A stretch of DNA of 64,000 nucleotides, from NCBI GenBank assembly GCA_964636405.1, contig CAZWSI010000004.1, positions 45,571 through 109,570 on the forward strand, given 5' to 3'. Positions within the stretch are counted from its first letter, which is position 1. The number at the start of each line of letters is the position of its first letter. The stretch comes from CAZKGE01 sp964636405. Lineage in GTDB: Bacteria > Bacillota > Clostridia > Christensenellales > CAG-138. Positions 1 through 9,684 of this stretch are shown here, piece by piece. Under the pieces are notes generated by a model, which did not search any database, was not told where the DNA came from, and saw nothing but the letters and a program-made list of their open reading frames with translations. A program made the position numbers and the translations under genes.

Positions 1-1006
1 CAAACATCTCCGCGCCCTTCTCTTGCTCGATGGCCCGGGCGGACAGACCGTCGTACTTTGCCTCGCGCTTGAGGCGCAGATAGCTGCTCAGCCGCCGTTC
101 GTCGAGCGCGCCCTCCGCGATGGCCCGCCGCACCGCGCAGCCGGGCTCGTTTTTGTGCGCGCAGTCCGCAAAGCGGCATTGCGCGGCCAGCGCGTCGATA
201 TCGGAAAACGAACGGGACAGATCGACCGCCTCCGCGCCCAGCTCGCGCATGCCGGGGGTGTCGATGAGCATGCCTCCGCCTGGCAGCGGCACCAGCTCGC
301 GCCTTGTCGTGGTGTGGCGGCCCTTGCCGTCCGCGCGAACCTCCGCCGTTTCCAGCGGCGCGCCGGACGTGAGGCAATTAATCAGCGTGGATTTGCCCAC
401 GCCCGAGGAGCCGATGAGCGCGCCCGTCACGCCGGGCGTGAGGTGCGCCGAAAGCGCCTCGATCGAGGCGGGGTCGCCGCTGGCGGTAAAAAGCACGTCC
501 GTGCCGGGCGCGATGCGTTTAAGCGCGCGCAGCATGCCGGGCAGATCCTCCGCCAAATCGGCCTTGGTGAGCACGGCCACGGGCGTTGCGCCGCTGTCCC
601 ACGCCACGGAAAGGTAGCGCTCGAGGCGGTTCAGATTATAGTTGCTGTTTGCGGACATGCAGGCAAACAGCACATCCACGTTGGCGGCGATTACCTGCCG
701 CTCGTGCACGTTGCCCACGCCGGTGCGAAAAAACACGCTCCGGCGCGCAAGCGTGCGGGTGATGATCGCGTCGCCAGCCTCGCCGCCGCTTGCCATCACA
801 AAATCGCCCACGGCGGGATAGTCCTCGGGCGCGCTCGCGGCATAGCGGTATTTGCCGGATACCTCGGCCATGCGCTCGCCCCGCTCCGTTACGATTCGAT
901 ATTTTTCTTTATATTGAGAAACGACCCGCGCGAGCGTTTCGCCGGGGTATTGGGCCGCTTCCGCAAGCCGGCGCGCGTCCGCGCCGAAACCCATGTGTTG
1001 GTTCAA
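1..1006 (-). CDS. rsgA: RsgA, ribosome small-subunit-dependent GTPase A (C-terminus cut by window edge)
   Basis: Circularly permuted GTPase that assists late 30S subunit maturation. The reverse strand reads continuously from a TTG start to the window edge. An OB-fold-like N-terminus is followed by G4 (TKADL), G1 (GSSGVGKST), the G3-like DTPGMREL, and a zinc-knuckle region with Cys-x4-Cys-x-His-x5-Cys spacing (CRFADCAHKNEPGC), the order typical of RsgA. The TTG at 1006 is chosen because GGAGG lies 8 nt upstream; the next in-frame ATG (994) is too far from it. The last residues lie outside the window. A promoter is visible about 215 nt upstream. Confidence 0.95.
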   Translation of the reverse strand, partial: MNQHMGFGADARRLAEAAQYPGETLARVVSQYKEKYRIVTERGERMAEVSGKYRYAASAPEDYPAVGDFVMASGGEAGDAIITRTLARRSVFFRTGVGNVHERQVIAANVDVLFACMSANSNYNLNRLERYLSVAWDSGATPVAVLTKADLAEDLPGMLRALKRIAPGTDVLFTASGDPASIEALSAHLTPGVTGALIGSSGVGKSTLINCLTSGAPLETAEVRADGKGRHTTTRRELVPLPGGGMLIDTPGMRELGAEAVDLSRSFSDIDALAAQCRFADCAHKNEPGCAVRRAIAEGALDERRLSSYLRLKREAKYDGLSARAIEQEKGAEMF

Positions 1007-1227
1007 TGTAAACGCCTCCAAAAGATTCGCTTTTGTCCATTTATCCATTCGTGCGGCAATGTCCCAATCAAGCCGCCAAAAAAAGAAACGCGGCGCGCGC
1101 CCGGCACAGCTCCGAAAAACGCGCGACGAACACACAAGCGCCGCTTGCGCGCGCCCGCCCATCCGCTTTCCGCCGCGTTTCTTACAGAACCGTCTCCAAA
1201 CAAACACCTCTGCAATTGCTTTTTTTG
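1007..1227 (-). other. long leader of rsgA, no gene seen
   Basis: About 215 nt lie between the predicted rsgA transcription start and its TTG codon. Read on the reverse strand it contains a GC-rich self-complementary stretch followed by a C/T-rich run (about 1071-1100), which could be a weak attenuator. No convincing coding region was found: open frames here lack ribosome binding sites and do not resemble known proteins. Confidence 0.3.
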
Positions 1228-1256
1228 ATTGTAGCACGCCCGGGCCTAGGCGGCAA
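1228..1256 (-). promoter_or_regulatory. sigma-A-type promoter for rsgA
   Basis: Reverse strand reads TTGCCG, 17 bp spacer, TACAAT. It lies back to back with the promoter of the downstream PAS/GGDEF/EAL gene. Confidence 0.5.
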
Positions 1257-1275
1257 GACGGGCTTCGCGTTTTGG

Positions 1276-1304
1276 TTGTATTTCTCCAAAGACTGCGATA
1301 TACT
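1276..1304 (+). promoter_or_regulatory. candidate promoter for the PAS/GGDEF/EAL gene
   Basis: TTGTAT, 17 bp spacer, TATACT, ending 72 bp before the start codon. The -35 match is modest and the -10 match good. Confidence 0.45.
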
Positions 1305-1376
1305 GGCTTCATAGTTATCACATATATATTTTCTCAGATGCTTTCCCAGGCGTGCAAAACAGGGGGGTGAAGGGCT

Positions 1377-4300
1377 ATGCGTTGCGACGATAAATGGGGC
1401 GAAGCGCTCCCGCCGGCGTTTTTGCGGGCCATTTTGGCCGACGCGCGCGAAATGCTCTTTATCAAGGATGTTCATTTCGTCTATCTTGGCGCGTCGAAGG
1501 CGTTTGCCAAGCTCGTGGGGCTGGACGATCCCGCGCTGGTCGTAGGCAAAACGGATTTCGAGCTGTTTTCCGATCAGGAGCTGGCCAAGCGCTACCGGGC
1601 GGACGATGAGCGCATGCTCAGGCTCGGCGCGTCGCTTACGGAATACGTGGAGCCGATTCCCTCGGCGGACGGCGGCACGCGCTACGCCGCCACCTCGAAG
1701 CACATCATCCGCGATGAAACGGGCGCGCCCATGGCGCTATACGGCGTTTCGCGCGATATTACCTGGGAATACAAGGCCAAGCTCAGCTTTGACGAAGAGC
1801 TCCGTTCTCTTTTCGATTTGCCCGACGATATGCTCTGCGCCGTGCTGTTTGACATCACGGACTGGCGCGTGGTGAACGATAAATACCGCGATGCGGAAAA
1901 CCGCGTTTTGCAGCGCTACAATACCATCGAAGCCTTTTTGGAGGACGCGGCGTCCTCCGTGCTCGCGGGCGACGAAGCGCGCGCGTTTTTCCATGATTTT
2001 TCCCGCGCGCAGATCGCGCGCGTTTTCGAAAGCGGCAAGCGGCTGCTCAGCTTCGAATATGTGCGCCGCGAGCCGGACGGCGGGAAAATGTGGGTGCGCG
2101 AGCAGATTCATCTGCTTTCCGATCCCATCAACGGGCATCTTTCCGCCTTTTTCACGCTCTGCCGCACCGACGGCGGGCGCGTTGCCCCGCCCGATCTTTC
2201 CGGGCAAAAGGAACTGCTCCGATTGCTGGACGAAAACGCGTCCGTGGGCATACTCTGCGCCACCCTGGCCGAACGCCACGCTTCGCTTTACTACATCAAC
2301 GATTATCTGCTGGCGCTTTCCGGGTATGACCGCGCAGAGTTTACCGCGCGCTTTTCGGATAATCTGTTCGGCCTGCTCGCGCCCGAGGATGCGGCGGACG
2401 TTTTTTTGCGCCTCGCCGCGATTGCGGCGGAGCACGGGGACGGTACCGTGTATTTTCGCGTGCGCTGCAAGGACGGGCGCTTCGTCTGGCTTTCCGACCG
2501 CATCCGCTACATGAAGCTGGAGAACGGCGCGGAGATCCTTTTCGGCATCGTAACCGATATTACCGAGATTAAATCGCAGCAGGAAAACGCCGAGCAGCTC
2601 GCCAAAAAGCTCGCGCAGCAGCGCGACGCGATCTCCCGCAGCGCGGATACCGACGTGATGACGGGCCTGTTCAACCGCGAGGCCACCATGCGCGAGATCG
2701 GCGCGTTCCTCGAGGGCGAGGGCGCGCACGGCTGGCACGCGCTTTTTATGATCGACATCGACAATTTCAAGCAGGTGAACGACACCCTGGGCCACCAGAT
2801 GGGCGACGAAACGCTCACGGGGCTGGCGCAGGCCATACAAAGCTGCTTCCGCGATACGGATATCGTTGGCCGGGTGGGCGGAGACGAGTTTTTCGCCTTC
2901 ATGAAGCACGCGCAGCGGGAGGCCGACGTGCGCCGCAAGGCGCAGGAGCTGATCGAGGCGCTCCAGCACATTTACGTGTCCGGCACGAAAGCCATGGAGC
3001 TTTCCGGCAGCATTGGCATAAGCTGCTATCGCGGCGACGGGAAGCGTCTTTCCGAGCTGTATTTCGAGGCGGATTCCGCACTGTATCAGGCCAAGTCCAT
3101 CGGCAAAAACTGCTATGCGTTTGCGGACGCGCGCGGGGACTATGCAAGCGACGCGCTCTTTACCCCGCCCGCATCCGCCGGTTCCTTCAGCCTCCGCAGC
3201 CTGCTCAACAATATCGGCGGCGGCATCGGCATCTTCCATGGCACGGAGGACGGCTGCGTCACGCCGCTTTTTTGCAACGAAAGCCTGCTCCACCTCATGG
3301 GCGGGCTTTCCATCGAGCAATATATGCAGCTTTACGGCAAGGATGCGTTTGCCGGCATACACGCAAACGACCTGTCGGGCGTTGCGTCCGTCTATGAGAC
3401 GGCCAAAGCCGCCCGCGCGCCCTTCCGCGCGACCTACCGCGTGCGTGGCGCGGACATGCGCTATATCTGGGTTTCGGCGGTGGGCAACTTCGTTTTTCAC
3501 GACGACGGCAGCTATGACCTGTATGTCGTGTATACCGACGCCACGCAGCAGATGCTGGAGCAAGCGGAGCTCGAAAAGCAGTTCCGCGCCTTCCAGAGCT
3601 ACCGCCGCCTCGCGGAGAAGAACACCGTCGCCTGCTTCCAGATGAACCTGACCACCAACTGGTGCGGCGCGGGCGAAAGCACCGATTCGGCGCTGCTTGG
3701 CTTGCAGCTTGCGGGCACGGTGGACGGCTTTTATGCGGCCGCGCACGCCCGCTTCATCAGCGCGGACGAGCTGGCGCAATATCAGGCGCTGTTCTCCCGG
3801 CGCCGCCTGCTAAAGGCCTCTGCGGAGGGCAAAACTTCGCTTAGCTACGAGCACCGTTTCTGCCTGGAGCCGGGGCGGCCCGTCTGGGTCCGCTCCGTTA
3901 TCGAGATGATGGAAAACACCAAGACGCACGATGTGGAGGCGCTTATCTACGCGCTGGATATCCATCAGGAGAAGACCATGCACCTCATGGTGGACAGGCT
4001 TTTGCACGCGGACTATCGTTTTTTGGGGCTTTTGGACGCGAAAACGGGCCTGCTCACCGTGTGCGGGGACAGCATGAACGCGGCGTTCGACCGAAGCTGC
4101 TGCGAGGGCCGCTCCTATGACGAGTTCATGCCCCTTGTGCTCGGGCGCTTCGTGCGGGAGGATTATTTTGAGGAATGCGCCCGCGCCGTGCGCTTTTCCC
4201 ACATTACGCGCGCGCTTGAGACGCACGCTTCCTACACCTGCAATTTCCCCGTCGCGCGCGGAGACGCGCGGGGCGACGGCGTTTACCAATGGCGAAGCGC

Positions 4301-7300
4301 GTATCTTGACGAAACGAAAACCGTGGTGCTCATCGCCATCATCGATATCACCGACGCCGTTTTGAGCGAGCGCGATCCCCTTTCCGGCATATTAAACAGG
4401 CAGGGCTTTTACCGCCGCGCGCGCGAACGGCTGGAGAGCAAGCCCGGTACGCGCCACAAGCTGCTGCGCTTTGACATCGACAACTTCAAGGTGTTTAACG
4501 ACGCCATGGGCACGGAAAAGGGCGACGAGCTTTTGCGCGGCATCGGCGCGACGCTGCGCCGGGTCTGCGCCGAGCCGGCGCTGCTGTGTGCGCGGCTTGA
4601 GGCGGATCATTTCGTCGTGCTGCTGGCCGAGGACGCCGCGCTTACGGAGGACAGCCTGCTGGCGCAAATGAGCGCGTATTTCAGCGCCTATTCCTATAAC
4701 AACCGCCTCACCATGCACATGGGCGTATACCCGGTCGAGGACTGCGCGGCCGACGTTTCGCTCATGTGCGACCGGGCGCTGCTCGCGCTGCGGTCCGTTA
4801 AGGGGAGCTATTCCACGCGCGTGGGCTATTACGACAATTCGCTGCGCGCGCAGCTTCTCGAGGAGCAGGCGCTCTCCGAGGAAATGGCCTTCGCGCTTGC
4901 AAACGGCGAGTTTGAAATCTATTTGCAGCCCCAGATCAATTATGAGGACGGGTCGCTTATTGGCGCGGAGGCGCTCGTGCGCTGGAACCATCCCACGCGC
5001 GGGGTGCTCATGCCCAGCGTATTCATCCCGCTTTTTGAGCGCAACGGCTTTATCGCCGCGCTCGACGCGTATGTGTGGGAAAGCTGCTGCCGCAATCTGC
5101 GCCGCTGGCTCGACGAGGCGGAACGGTATGTGCCCATTTCCGTTTCGGTCAATATTTCCCGCATCAACATTTACGATCCCAAGCTCTGCCAAACGCTCAA
5201 GGCGCTCGTGGAAAAATACGCGCTGCCGCCCTCCATGCTCAAGCTGGAGATCACGGAAAGCGCCTATATGCAGACCCCTCAGCAGCTCATCAGCGTGGTC
5301 AAGGAGCTGCGCGGCGCGGGCTTTACCATCGAGATGGACGACTTTGGCGCGGGCTATTCCTCGCTCAACACCCTCAAGGACGTGCCGGTCGATATCCTCA
5401 AGCTCGACGTGAAGTTTCTTTCCAATGGCGAGGACGACGCGCGCGGCGGGAGCATTCTCTCCTCCGTCATCCGCATGGCGCACTGGCTCAAGATTCCCGT
5501 TATCGCGGAGGGGGTGGAAACGCGCACCCAGGCCGATTACCTCAAAAGCCTGAACTGCTTTTACATGCAGGGCTATTATTTTGACCGGCCCATGCCGCTC
5601 GACGCGTTTGAAAAGCTGCTGTTGCGCAGCAATGTGGGCGGGACGGATCGATATCTGGGGGTGGATCTCGACGGCATCGCCGCCTTTTGGGACCCGTCGG
5701 CGCAGACGGCGCTGCTCTTCAACAGCCTTGTCGGCGGCGCGGCCATTATGGAATATCGCGATGGCAGCGCCGAGATTCTGCGCGCGAACGATATGTTCTA
5801 TGCGCAGCTCGACACGACGCGCGCGGACTATATGGACAAGCAGCGGCACACGCTGGAGCGCTTTGCGGGCAGACACCGCGCGGCCTTTGCCGCCATGCTC
5901 GACGACGCCATCCGTACGGGCGGCGAGGCGCAATGCGAGGCGCAATGTCTCCCGCACCAGCCGGGCGGAGCGGCGTGCTGGCTGAGCCTGCGCGTAAAGC
6001 TTCTCGCAAGAAACGGCGAAGCCTGCCTGTTTTATATGGCGGTGGAAAACATTACCGAGCGCAAGCGCATGGAGGAGGAGCTCCGCGTGAGCCAGGAGGC
6101 CATGCGGCTGGCCATCTCCAAAATGGGCAAAACCGTGTGCCACTTCGACGTGCCCACGCGCACCGTCACCTTCCCGGAGGCTTACGCGCGCAAGCACGGC
6201 ATTCCGGGCGTGACGGCCACCGTGACCGAATGCAACGCGGCCGTCGTTGCAGGGGACAGGGCGGCGCACGCCGCGTTTTACGAGCGCATTTGCCGGGGCG
6301 AGCAAGCGGGCGCCCTGCTCTTCCGCGCAAGGAACGCGGACGGCGGCTATTGCTGGGAGCAGGCCGATTTCGTAACGGTCTTTTCCGACGGCGGCGTGCC
6401 GCTGCGCGCGGTCATCACCGTTTCCGACATGACCGCGCAGAAGGAACAGGAGGCCGAAAACGCCCGCACCAATCTGTTCATCCGGCGCAGCGGGCTGTGC
6501 GTGGTCGATTACGACGCGGTGACCGACAGCCTCTATTGCAAAACGAGCGCGCCTGACCGCGAGCCGGTCGCGCGCACAATCACCGGGTATTCCGGGCAGA
6601 TCGAAAGCGCCGCCTCCTTTCTTCACGAGGACTCCCGCGCGACGGTGCGCGCGCGGCTCGATGAGATTGTGCGCGGCAAGCCGGGCGCCGGCTCCTTCGA
6701 GCTCCGCGTCAACGGCTGGGGTACGGGCCATCGCTGGGGACGCCTGGATTATGTGAGCCTCGGGGACGCCTCCGGCAAGGTATATCGCATTCTTGGGCAA
6801 ATCGCCGATATTCAGGAGCGAAAGGACAGCGAGGCGCTCATTGCGCGGCTTAACCGCACCCTGTCGGTCAAGGACGAGGCCTATACCTATAACAACGCGG
6901 TGGTGGAGCGCGTCTTTACGCTCCTCTACAGCTCCGGCGCGACGGTCGCGACGGTGGGCACGGTGCTGGCCATACTCGGCGAGCAATACGACTTAAGCCG
7001 CATGTACGTGCTCGAGGAAAACGCGGCGCGCAGCGCGTGCAGTTGCATATTCGAGTGGTGCGCGCCGGGCGTCGCGCCCCAAATCGACCGTTTGCAGTCC
7101 ATGAGCTATAAGGAATCCCTGGGCGAGAATTATTATAGGTGCTTCGACGAGCGGGGCGTGTTCTTCTGCCCGGACGTGGCCGTGCTGTCCGAGGCGCGCC
7201 GCAAATCGATGGAGGCGCTGGGCATCAGCTCCTTTTTGCAGTGCGCCATCCGCGAGGGCGGCGTATTCCGCGGCTGTATCGACTTCGACGTGTGCAACGA

Positions 7301-8159
7301 GCAGCGCGTCTGGGCGGACGAGCAGATCGGCACGCTCCTGCTTGTATCCCGCATTGTGGGCGCGTTCCTCATGAAGCTCCGCAAGGCGGAGCAGGCCGCG
7401 TTCTCCCAGGATTTTCGCGCCGCGCTCGATAACAGCGCCCAGTATGTCTATATCATCGATCCGGAAACCTGCGAAGTGGCCTATTGCAACAAAGCCATCC
7501 GCGATCACGCCGGCCAGGATTACGCGGGCAAGGTGTGCTACCGGGCGTTTTTGGGGCGCGAAAGCCAATGCGAAAACTGCCCGGCCCGCGTGCTGCGGGA
7601 AACGGGCGAGGCCCGCGCCGCCGAGATTCTGCGGCCCGACGGGCTGCTGCTGCTTTCGCAGGCCGCGCCGCTGCACTGGAACGGCCGGGAGCTCACGCTG
7701 CTGACCTGCACGGACATTACCGAAATGGCTACGCTCCGCGAAATGCTGGAAACGCGGGCGGATTCTCTCCGCGTGTTTTTCGACGCGCTGCCGTGCGGCA
7801 TTTTGCACTTTGAGGTAAACAGCGCGGGCGTGCGCGGCGGGACGAACTGCAACCGCGCCTGCTGGAGCCTGTTTGGCTACGAAAGCGAGCGGGCGTATCT
7901 TGCCGCCGTGCTGGCGCAGCGCGAAAGCGACGCCATCCACCCGGACGATCTGCCCCTCGTGCGGGAAAACTTGCGCCTGCTGATGGAAAGCGACGCGCGC
8001 GCGGATTACGAGCACCGCGTCCTTCTGCCGGGCGGCGGCATACGCAGGGTGCGGGCGCTGCTTCGGAAGCTTGCGGACGGGAAGGGCGGGCACTCGATTT
8101 ACGCCGTATTCTTCGATATAACGGAGCCGGGCGCTTCCGGCAGTGAAGCCCAAAAATAA
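1377..8159 (+). CDS. giant multi-PAS GGDEF/EAL/GAF cyclic-di-GMP signalling protein (2,260 aa)
   Basis: No signal peptide or membrane segment is visible, so it should be cytosolic. Domain order: about three PAS-like domains (20-400); a GGDEF with intact GGDEF at 501-505 and an RxxD inhibitory site at 492-495; two or three PAS-like regions; a second GGDEF-like domain whose signature is degenerate (EADHF, 1075-1079); an EAL domain with EAL at 1198-1200, NIS, EITES, DDFGAGYSSL at about 1321-1330, LKLD and EGVET; three PAS-like domains; a GAF domain (about 1847-2000); a PAS with Cys2065-x2-Cys2068; and a last PAS to 2250. By motif, both cyclic-di-GMP synthesis and hydrolysis look possible. Output domains are usually C-terminal; here about 850 residues of sensor follow the EAL. 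The start has a GGGGGGTGA-type RBS. Repeats of GGDEF and PAS are read directly; PAS boundaries are approximate. Confidence 0.93.
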   Translation: MRCDDKWGEALPPAFLRAILADAREMLFIKDVHFVYLGASKAFAKLVGLDDPALVVGKTDFELFSDQELAKRYRADDERMLRLGASLTEYVEPIPSADGGTRYAATSKHIIRDETGAPMALYGVSRDITWEYKAKLSFDEELRSLFDLPDDMLCAVLFDITDWRVVNDKYRDAENRVLQRYNTIEAFLEDAASSVLAGDEARAFFHDFSRAQIARVFESGKRLLSFEYVRREPDGGKMWVREQIHLLSDPINGHLSAFFTLCRTDGGRVAPPDLSGQKELLRLLDENASVGILCATLAERHASLYYINDYLLALSGYDRAEFTARFSDNLFGLLAPEDAADVFLRLAAIAAEHGDGTVYFRVRCKDGRFVWLSDRIRYMKLENGAEILFGIVTDITEIKSQQENAEQLAKKLAQQRDAISRSADTDVMTGLFNREATMREIGAFLEGEGAHGWHALFMIDIDNFKQVNDTLGHQMGDETLTGLAQAIQSCFRDTDIVGRVGGDEFFAFMKHAQREADVRRKAQELIEALQHIYVSGTKAMELSGSIGISCYRGDGKRLSELYFEADSALYQAKSIGKNCYAFADARGDYASDALFTPPASAGSFSLRSLLNNIGGGIGIFHGTEDGCVTPLFCNESLLHLMGGLSIEQYMQLYGKDAFAGIHANDLSGVASVYETAKAARAPFRATYRVRGADMRYIWVSAVGNFVFHDDGSYDLYVVYTDATQQMLEQAELEKQFRAFQSYRRLAEKNTVACFQMNLTTNWCGAGESTDSALLGLQLAGTVDGFYAAAHARFISADELAQYQALFSRRRLLKASAEGKTSLSYEHRFCLEPGRPVWVRSVIEMMENTKTHDVEALIYALDIHQEKTMHLMVDRLLHADYRFLGLLDAKTGLLTVCGDSMNAAFDRSCCEGRSYDEFMPLVLGRFVREDYFEECARAVRFSHITRALETHASYTCNFPVARGDARGDGVYQWRSAYLDETKTVVLIAIIDITDAVLSERDPLSGILNRQGFYRRARERLESKPGTRHKLLRFDIDNFKVFNDAMGTEKGDELLRGIGATLRRVCAEPALLCARLEADHFVVLLAEDAALTEDSLLAQMSAYFSAYSYNNRLTMHMGVYPVEDCAADVSLMCDRALLALRSVKGSYSTRVGYYDNSLRAQLLEEQALSEEMAFALANGEFEIYLQPQINYEDGSLIGAEALVRWNHPTRGVLMPSVFIPLFERNGFIAALDAYVWESCCRNLRRWLDEAERYVPISVSVNISRINIYDPKLCQTLKALVEKYALPPSMLKLEITESAYMQTPQQLISVVKELRGAGFTIEMDDFGAGYSSLNTLKDVPVDILKLDVKFLSNGEDDARGGSILSSVIRMAHWLKIPVIAEGVETRTQADYLKSLNCFYMQGYYFDRPMPLDAFEKLLLRSNVGGTDRYLGVDLDGIAAFWDPSAQTALLFNSLVGGAAIMEYRDGSAEILRANDMFYAQLDTTRADYMDKQRHTLERFAGRHRAAFAAMLDDAIRTGGEAQCEAQCLPHQPGGAACWLSLRVKLLARNGEACLFYMAVENITERKRMEEELRVSQEAMRLAISKMGKTVCHFDVPTRTVTFPEAYARKHGIPGVTATVTECNAAVVAGDRAAHAAFYERICRGEQAGALLFRARNADGGYCWEQADFVTVFSDGGVPLRAVITVSDMTAQKEQEAENARTNLFIRRSGLCVVDYDAVTDSLYCKTSAPDREPVARTITGYSGQIESAASFLHEDSRATVRARLDEIVRGKPGAGSFELRVNGWGTGHRWGRLDYVSLGDASGKVYRILGQIADIQERKDSEALIARLNRTLSVKDEAYTYNNAVVERVFTLLYSSGATVATVGTVLAILGEQYDLSRMYVLEENAARSACSCIFEWCAPGVAPQIDRLQSMSYKESLGENYYRCFDERGVFFCPDVAVLSEARRKSMEALGISSFLQCAIREGGVFRGCIDFDVCNEQRVWADEQIGTLLLVSRIVGAFLMKLRKAEQAAFSQDFRAALDNSAQYVYIIDPETCEVAYCNKAIRDHAGQDYAGKVCYRAFLGRESQCENCPARVLRETGEARAAEILRPDGLLLLSQAAPLHWNGRELTLLTCTDITEMATLREMLETRADSLRVFFDALPCGILHFEVNSAGVRGGTNCNRACWSLFGYESERAYLAAVLAQRESDAIHPDDLPLVRENLRLLMESDARADYEHRVLLPGGGIRRVRALLRKLADGKGGHSIYAVFFDITEPGASGSEAQK

Positions 8160-8192
8160 AGAGGCGCAATCCGGCAAGCCGCATTGTGCCCC
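8152..8192 (-). terminator. intrinsic terminator of the small membrane protein gene
   Basis: On the reverse strand an imperfect GC-rich hairpin (8161-8192) is followed by TTTATTTTT (8152-8160). It lies between convergent genes and may also slow transcription from the PAS gene, though the forward side has no T-tract. Confidence 0.5.
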
Positions 8193-8222
8193 TTGGTCGA
8201 AAAGAGTCTCCCGGCTTTCTTC

Positions 8223-8387
8223 TTACAGGCCCTTAAACAGGCACCCCAGCAGCAGCAGGGCGTATCCGGCTACTACGAACCAGAAGCTGTAGCTGCTTAC
8301 GAAGGGAATGGTCACGAAGGTGGATACCACGCCAAGAGCAGCAAGAATGAGCGAGATGAGAACCGTTACCTTTTTCGGTGGATTCAT
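8223..8387 (-). CDS. small two-helix membrane protein (54 aa)
   Basis: A short gene read directly from the reverse strand. It begins MNPPKKVTVLISLIL and ends LLLLGCLFKGL. Two hydrophobic segments (about 7-30 and 34-51) are joined by a polar turn, so it should be a hairpin in the membrane. AGGAGG lies 8 nt before the ATG at 8387; an in-frame ATG two codons upstream sits too close to that RBS. It has its own promoter and terminator, which supports a real gene. Function is unknown. Confidence 0.75.
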   Translation of the reverse strand: MNPPKKVTVLISLILAALGVVSTFVTIPFVSSYSFWFVVAGYALLLLGCLFKGL

Positions 8388-8418
8388 ATACATTACCTCC
8401 TTCTCCTGTGATGGCTAC

Positions 8419-8447
8419 AGTATAGCACGCTCCGGGCAAATGTGCAA
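8419..8447 (-). promoter_or_regulatory. promoter of the 54-aa membrane protein gene
   Basis: Reverse strand TTGCAC, 17 bp, TATACT; the -10 box ends 31 bp before the start codon. Confidence 0.5.
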
Positions 8448-8493
8448 TTTAGCCCCGACGATTTTTGTTTTTTCCCTTCTCACTTTGACGGAT

Positions 8494-8522
8494 TTTACAA
8501 TGCGCGCAACTTGTGATATTGT
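8494..8522 (+). promoter_or_regulatory. candidate promoter of the DUF4349 gene
   Basis: TTTACA, 17 bp, TATTGT, about 70 bp before the ATG; a modest match, divergent from the preceding promoter. Confidence 0.3.
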
Positions 8523-8592
8523 ATAAAAGTGTTTCTGTCGTAAGCGGCCGTACCCGATGCGCGCCGCGAATCGAATGGAGGAGGAAACCGTC

Positions 8593-9612
8593 ATGAAAAA
8601 GAAAGCCCTGCCCGTTCTCGGCGCAATGCTTGCGTGCCTCATTCTGCTTTGTTCCGCCTGCGCGGGCAAGGCGAGCTCGGAAAGCTACGATATGTCCTAT
8701 GCAGTCGAAGCGCCCATGGCCGCCGAGCCAAGCGCCCATGCGGAAAGCGCCGCCGGCGATAACGGCGCGTTTTCGTCCGGGCAAACGGCGCTGACCTCGC
8801 CGCAGGAGCAGCCCTCGGACGCGGACGTGCGCAAAATTGTGTACACCGCCGATCTGACCATCGTGTGCGACGATCCCGAGGCCGCGCTTTCCATGCTGTG
8901 CGCCCGCGCCGCAGAGCTGGGCGGATATGTGGCCGGCTCCTTTACGCGCAACGACGACGAGGGCGCGTACCGCTGCACGGCTACCCTCAAGGTTCCGTCC
9001 GCGTCGCTCGATACGCTTGTAAACGCCGCGCGCGAGGCTGCGGGCAAGGTGGAAAGCTACCAGCTTTACAGCGACGATATTTCGCTCTCCTATTACGATA
9101 TCGCCGCGCGGCTGGACAGCGCCAAGGCCGAGGAAAAGCAGCTTTTGGCCATCCTTGAAAAGTGCCAGACCGTGGAAGAAATCCTCGCTGTGCGCGAGAG
9201 CCTTGCCCGGGTGCGCGCGGACGTCGAAAGCTATCAGGGCCAGATCAATCTCTGGGACAACCTCGTTTCCTACGCCACGCTGGAGCTGACCATCCGCCGC
9301 ACCGAGCGCACGCCCGTTCAGGGTGAAAAGGAGCTGATCCAGCTCTGGAAGGCTTCCGATGTGTGGCAGAAGATGTCGCGCGGCTTTGTCAACAGCGCGC
9401 GCGTGGTGGTAAACGCCCTTGGCGCCATCGGCATCGTGCTCGCCTGCGCGCTTATTCCGGCGGCGGTCGTGGCGGCCATCGTGCTCGCCATCGTGTTCCT
9501 TTGCAGGCTCGCGCGCAAAAAGCGCCCGGAGCGCGCCGCGCGCCGCGCCGAGAAGCGGGCCGCCCGCAAGGAAGCCCGGCTGCAAAAGAAGCTGAGCAAG
9601 AAAAAAGAATAA
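8593..9612 (+). CDS. DUF4349 lipoprotein (339 aa)
   Basis: An N-terminal Lys-rich signal peptide and a lipobox-like LLCSAC suggest lipid attachment at the cell surface. A low-complexity Ala/Glu/Ser linker follows, then the DUF4349 domain starting at RKIVYTADLTI, with a central heptad-like helical stretch (KAEEKQLLAILEKCQTVEEI). A C-terminal hydrophobic segment (GIVLACALIPAAVVAAIVLA) leads into a very basic Lys/Arg-rich tail, so both ends are probably membrane-linked. The start at 8593 is chosen because GAGGAGG lies 8 nt upstream; an upstream ATG has no RBS. The family's biochemical role is not established. Confidence 0.88.
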   Translation: MKKKALPVLGAMLACLILLCSACAGKASSESYDMSYAVEAPMAAEPSAHAESAAGDNGAFSSGQTALTSPQEQPSDADVRKIVYTADLTIVCDDPEAALSMLCARAAELGGYVAGSFTRNDDEGAYRCTATLKVPSASLDTLVNAAREAAGKVESYQLYSDDISLSYYDIAARLDSAKAEEKQLLAILEKCQTVEEILAVRESLARVRADVESYQGQINLWDNLVSYATLELTIRRTERTPVQGEKELIQLWKASDVWQKMSRGFVNSARVVVNALGAIGIVLACALIPAAVVAAIVLAIVFLCRLARKKRPERAARRAEKRAARKEARLQKKLSKKKE

Positions 9613-9684
9613 TTGCGGCGCATGGCCCGCGACGGCGCTGAGCCGCCGCGGGCCAAACGGCGCCGTCTGGGGGGAGGACGCTTT

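Noticed and set aside
1003..1215. 70-codon reverse frame in the rsgA leader
   Set aside because: No RBS, biased composition and overlap with the rsgA start in another frame.
4392..6986. Antisense open frame of 864 codons opposite the PAS/GGDEF/EAL gene
   Set aside because: GC-rich codons on the + strand leave the complementary frame free of stops; it has no RBS and no recognisable domain.
8233..8439. 68-codon reverse frame overlapping the 54-aa membrane protein gene
   Set aside because: The overlapping frame starting at 8387 has a perfect RBS spacing and two clear membrane helices; this one has neither.
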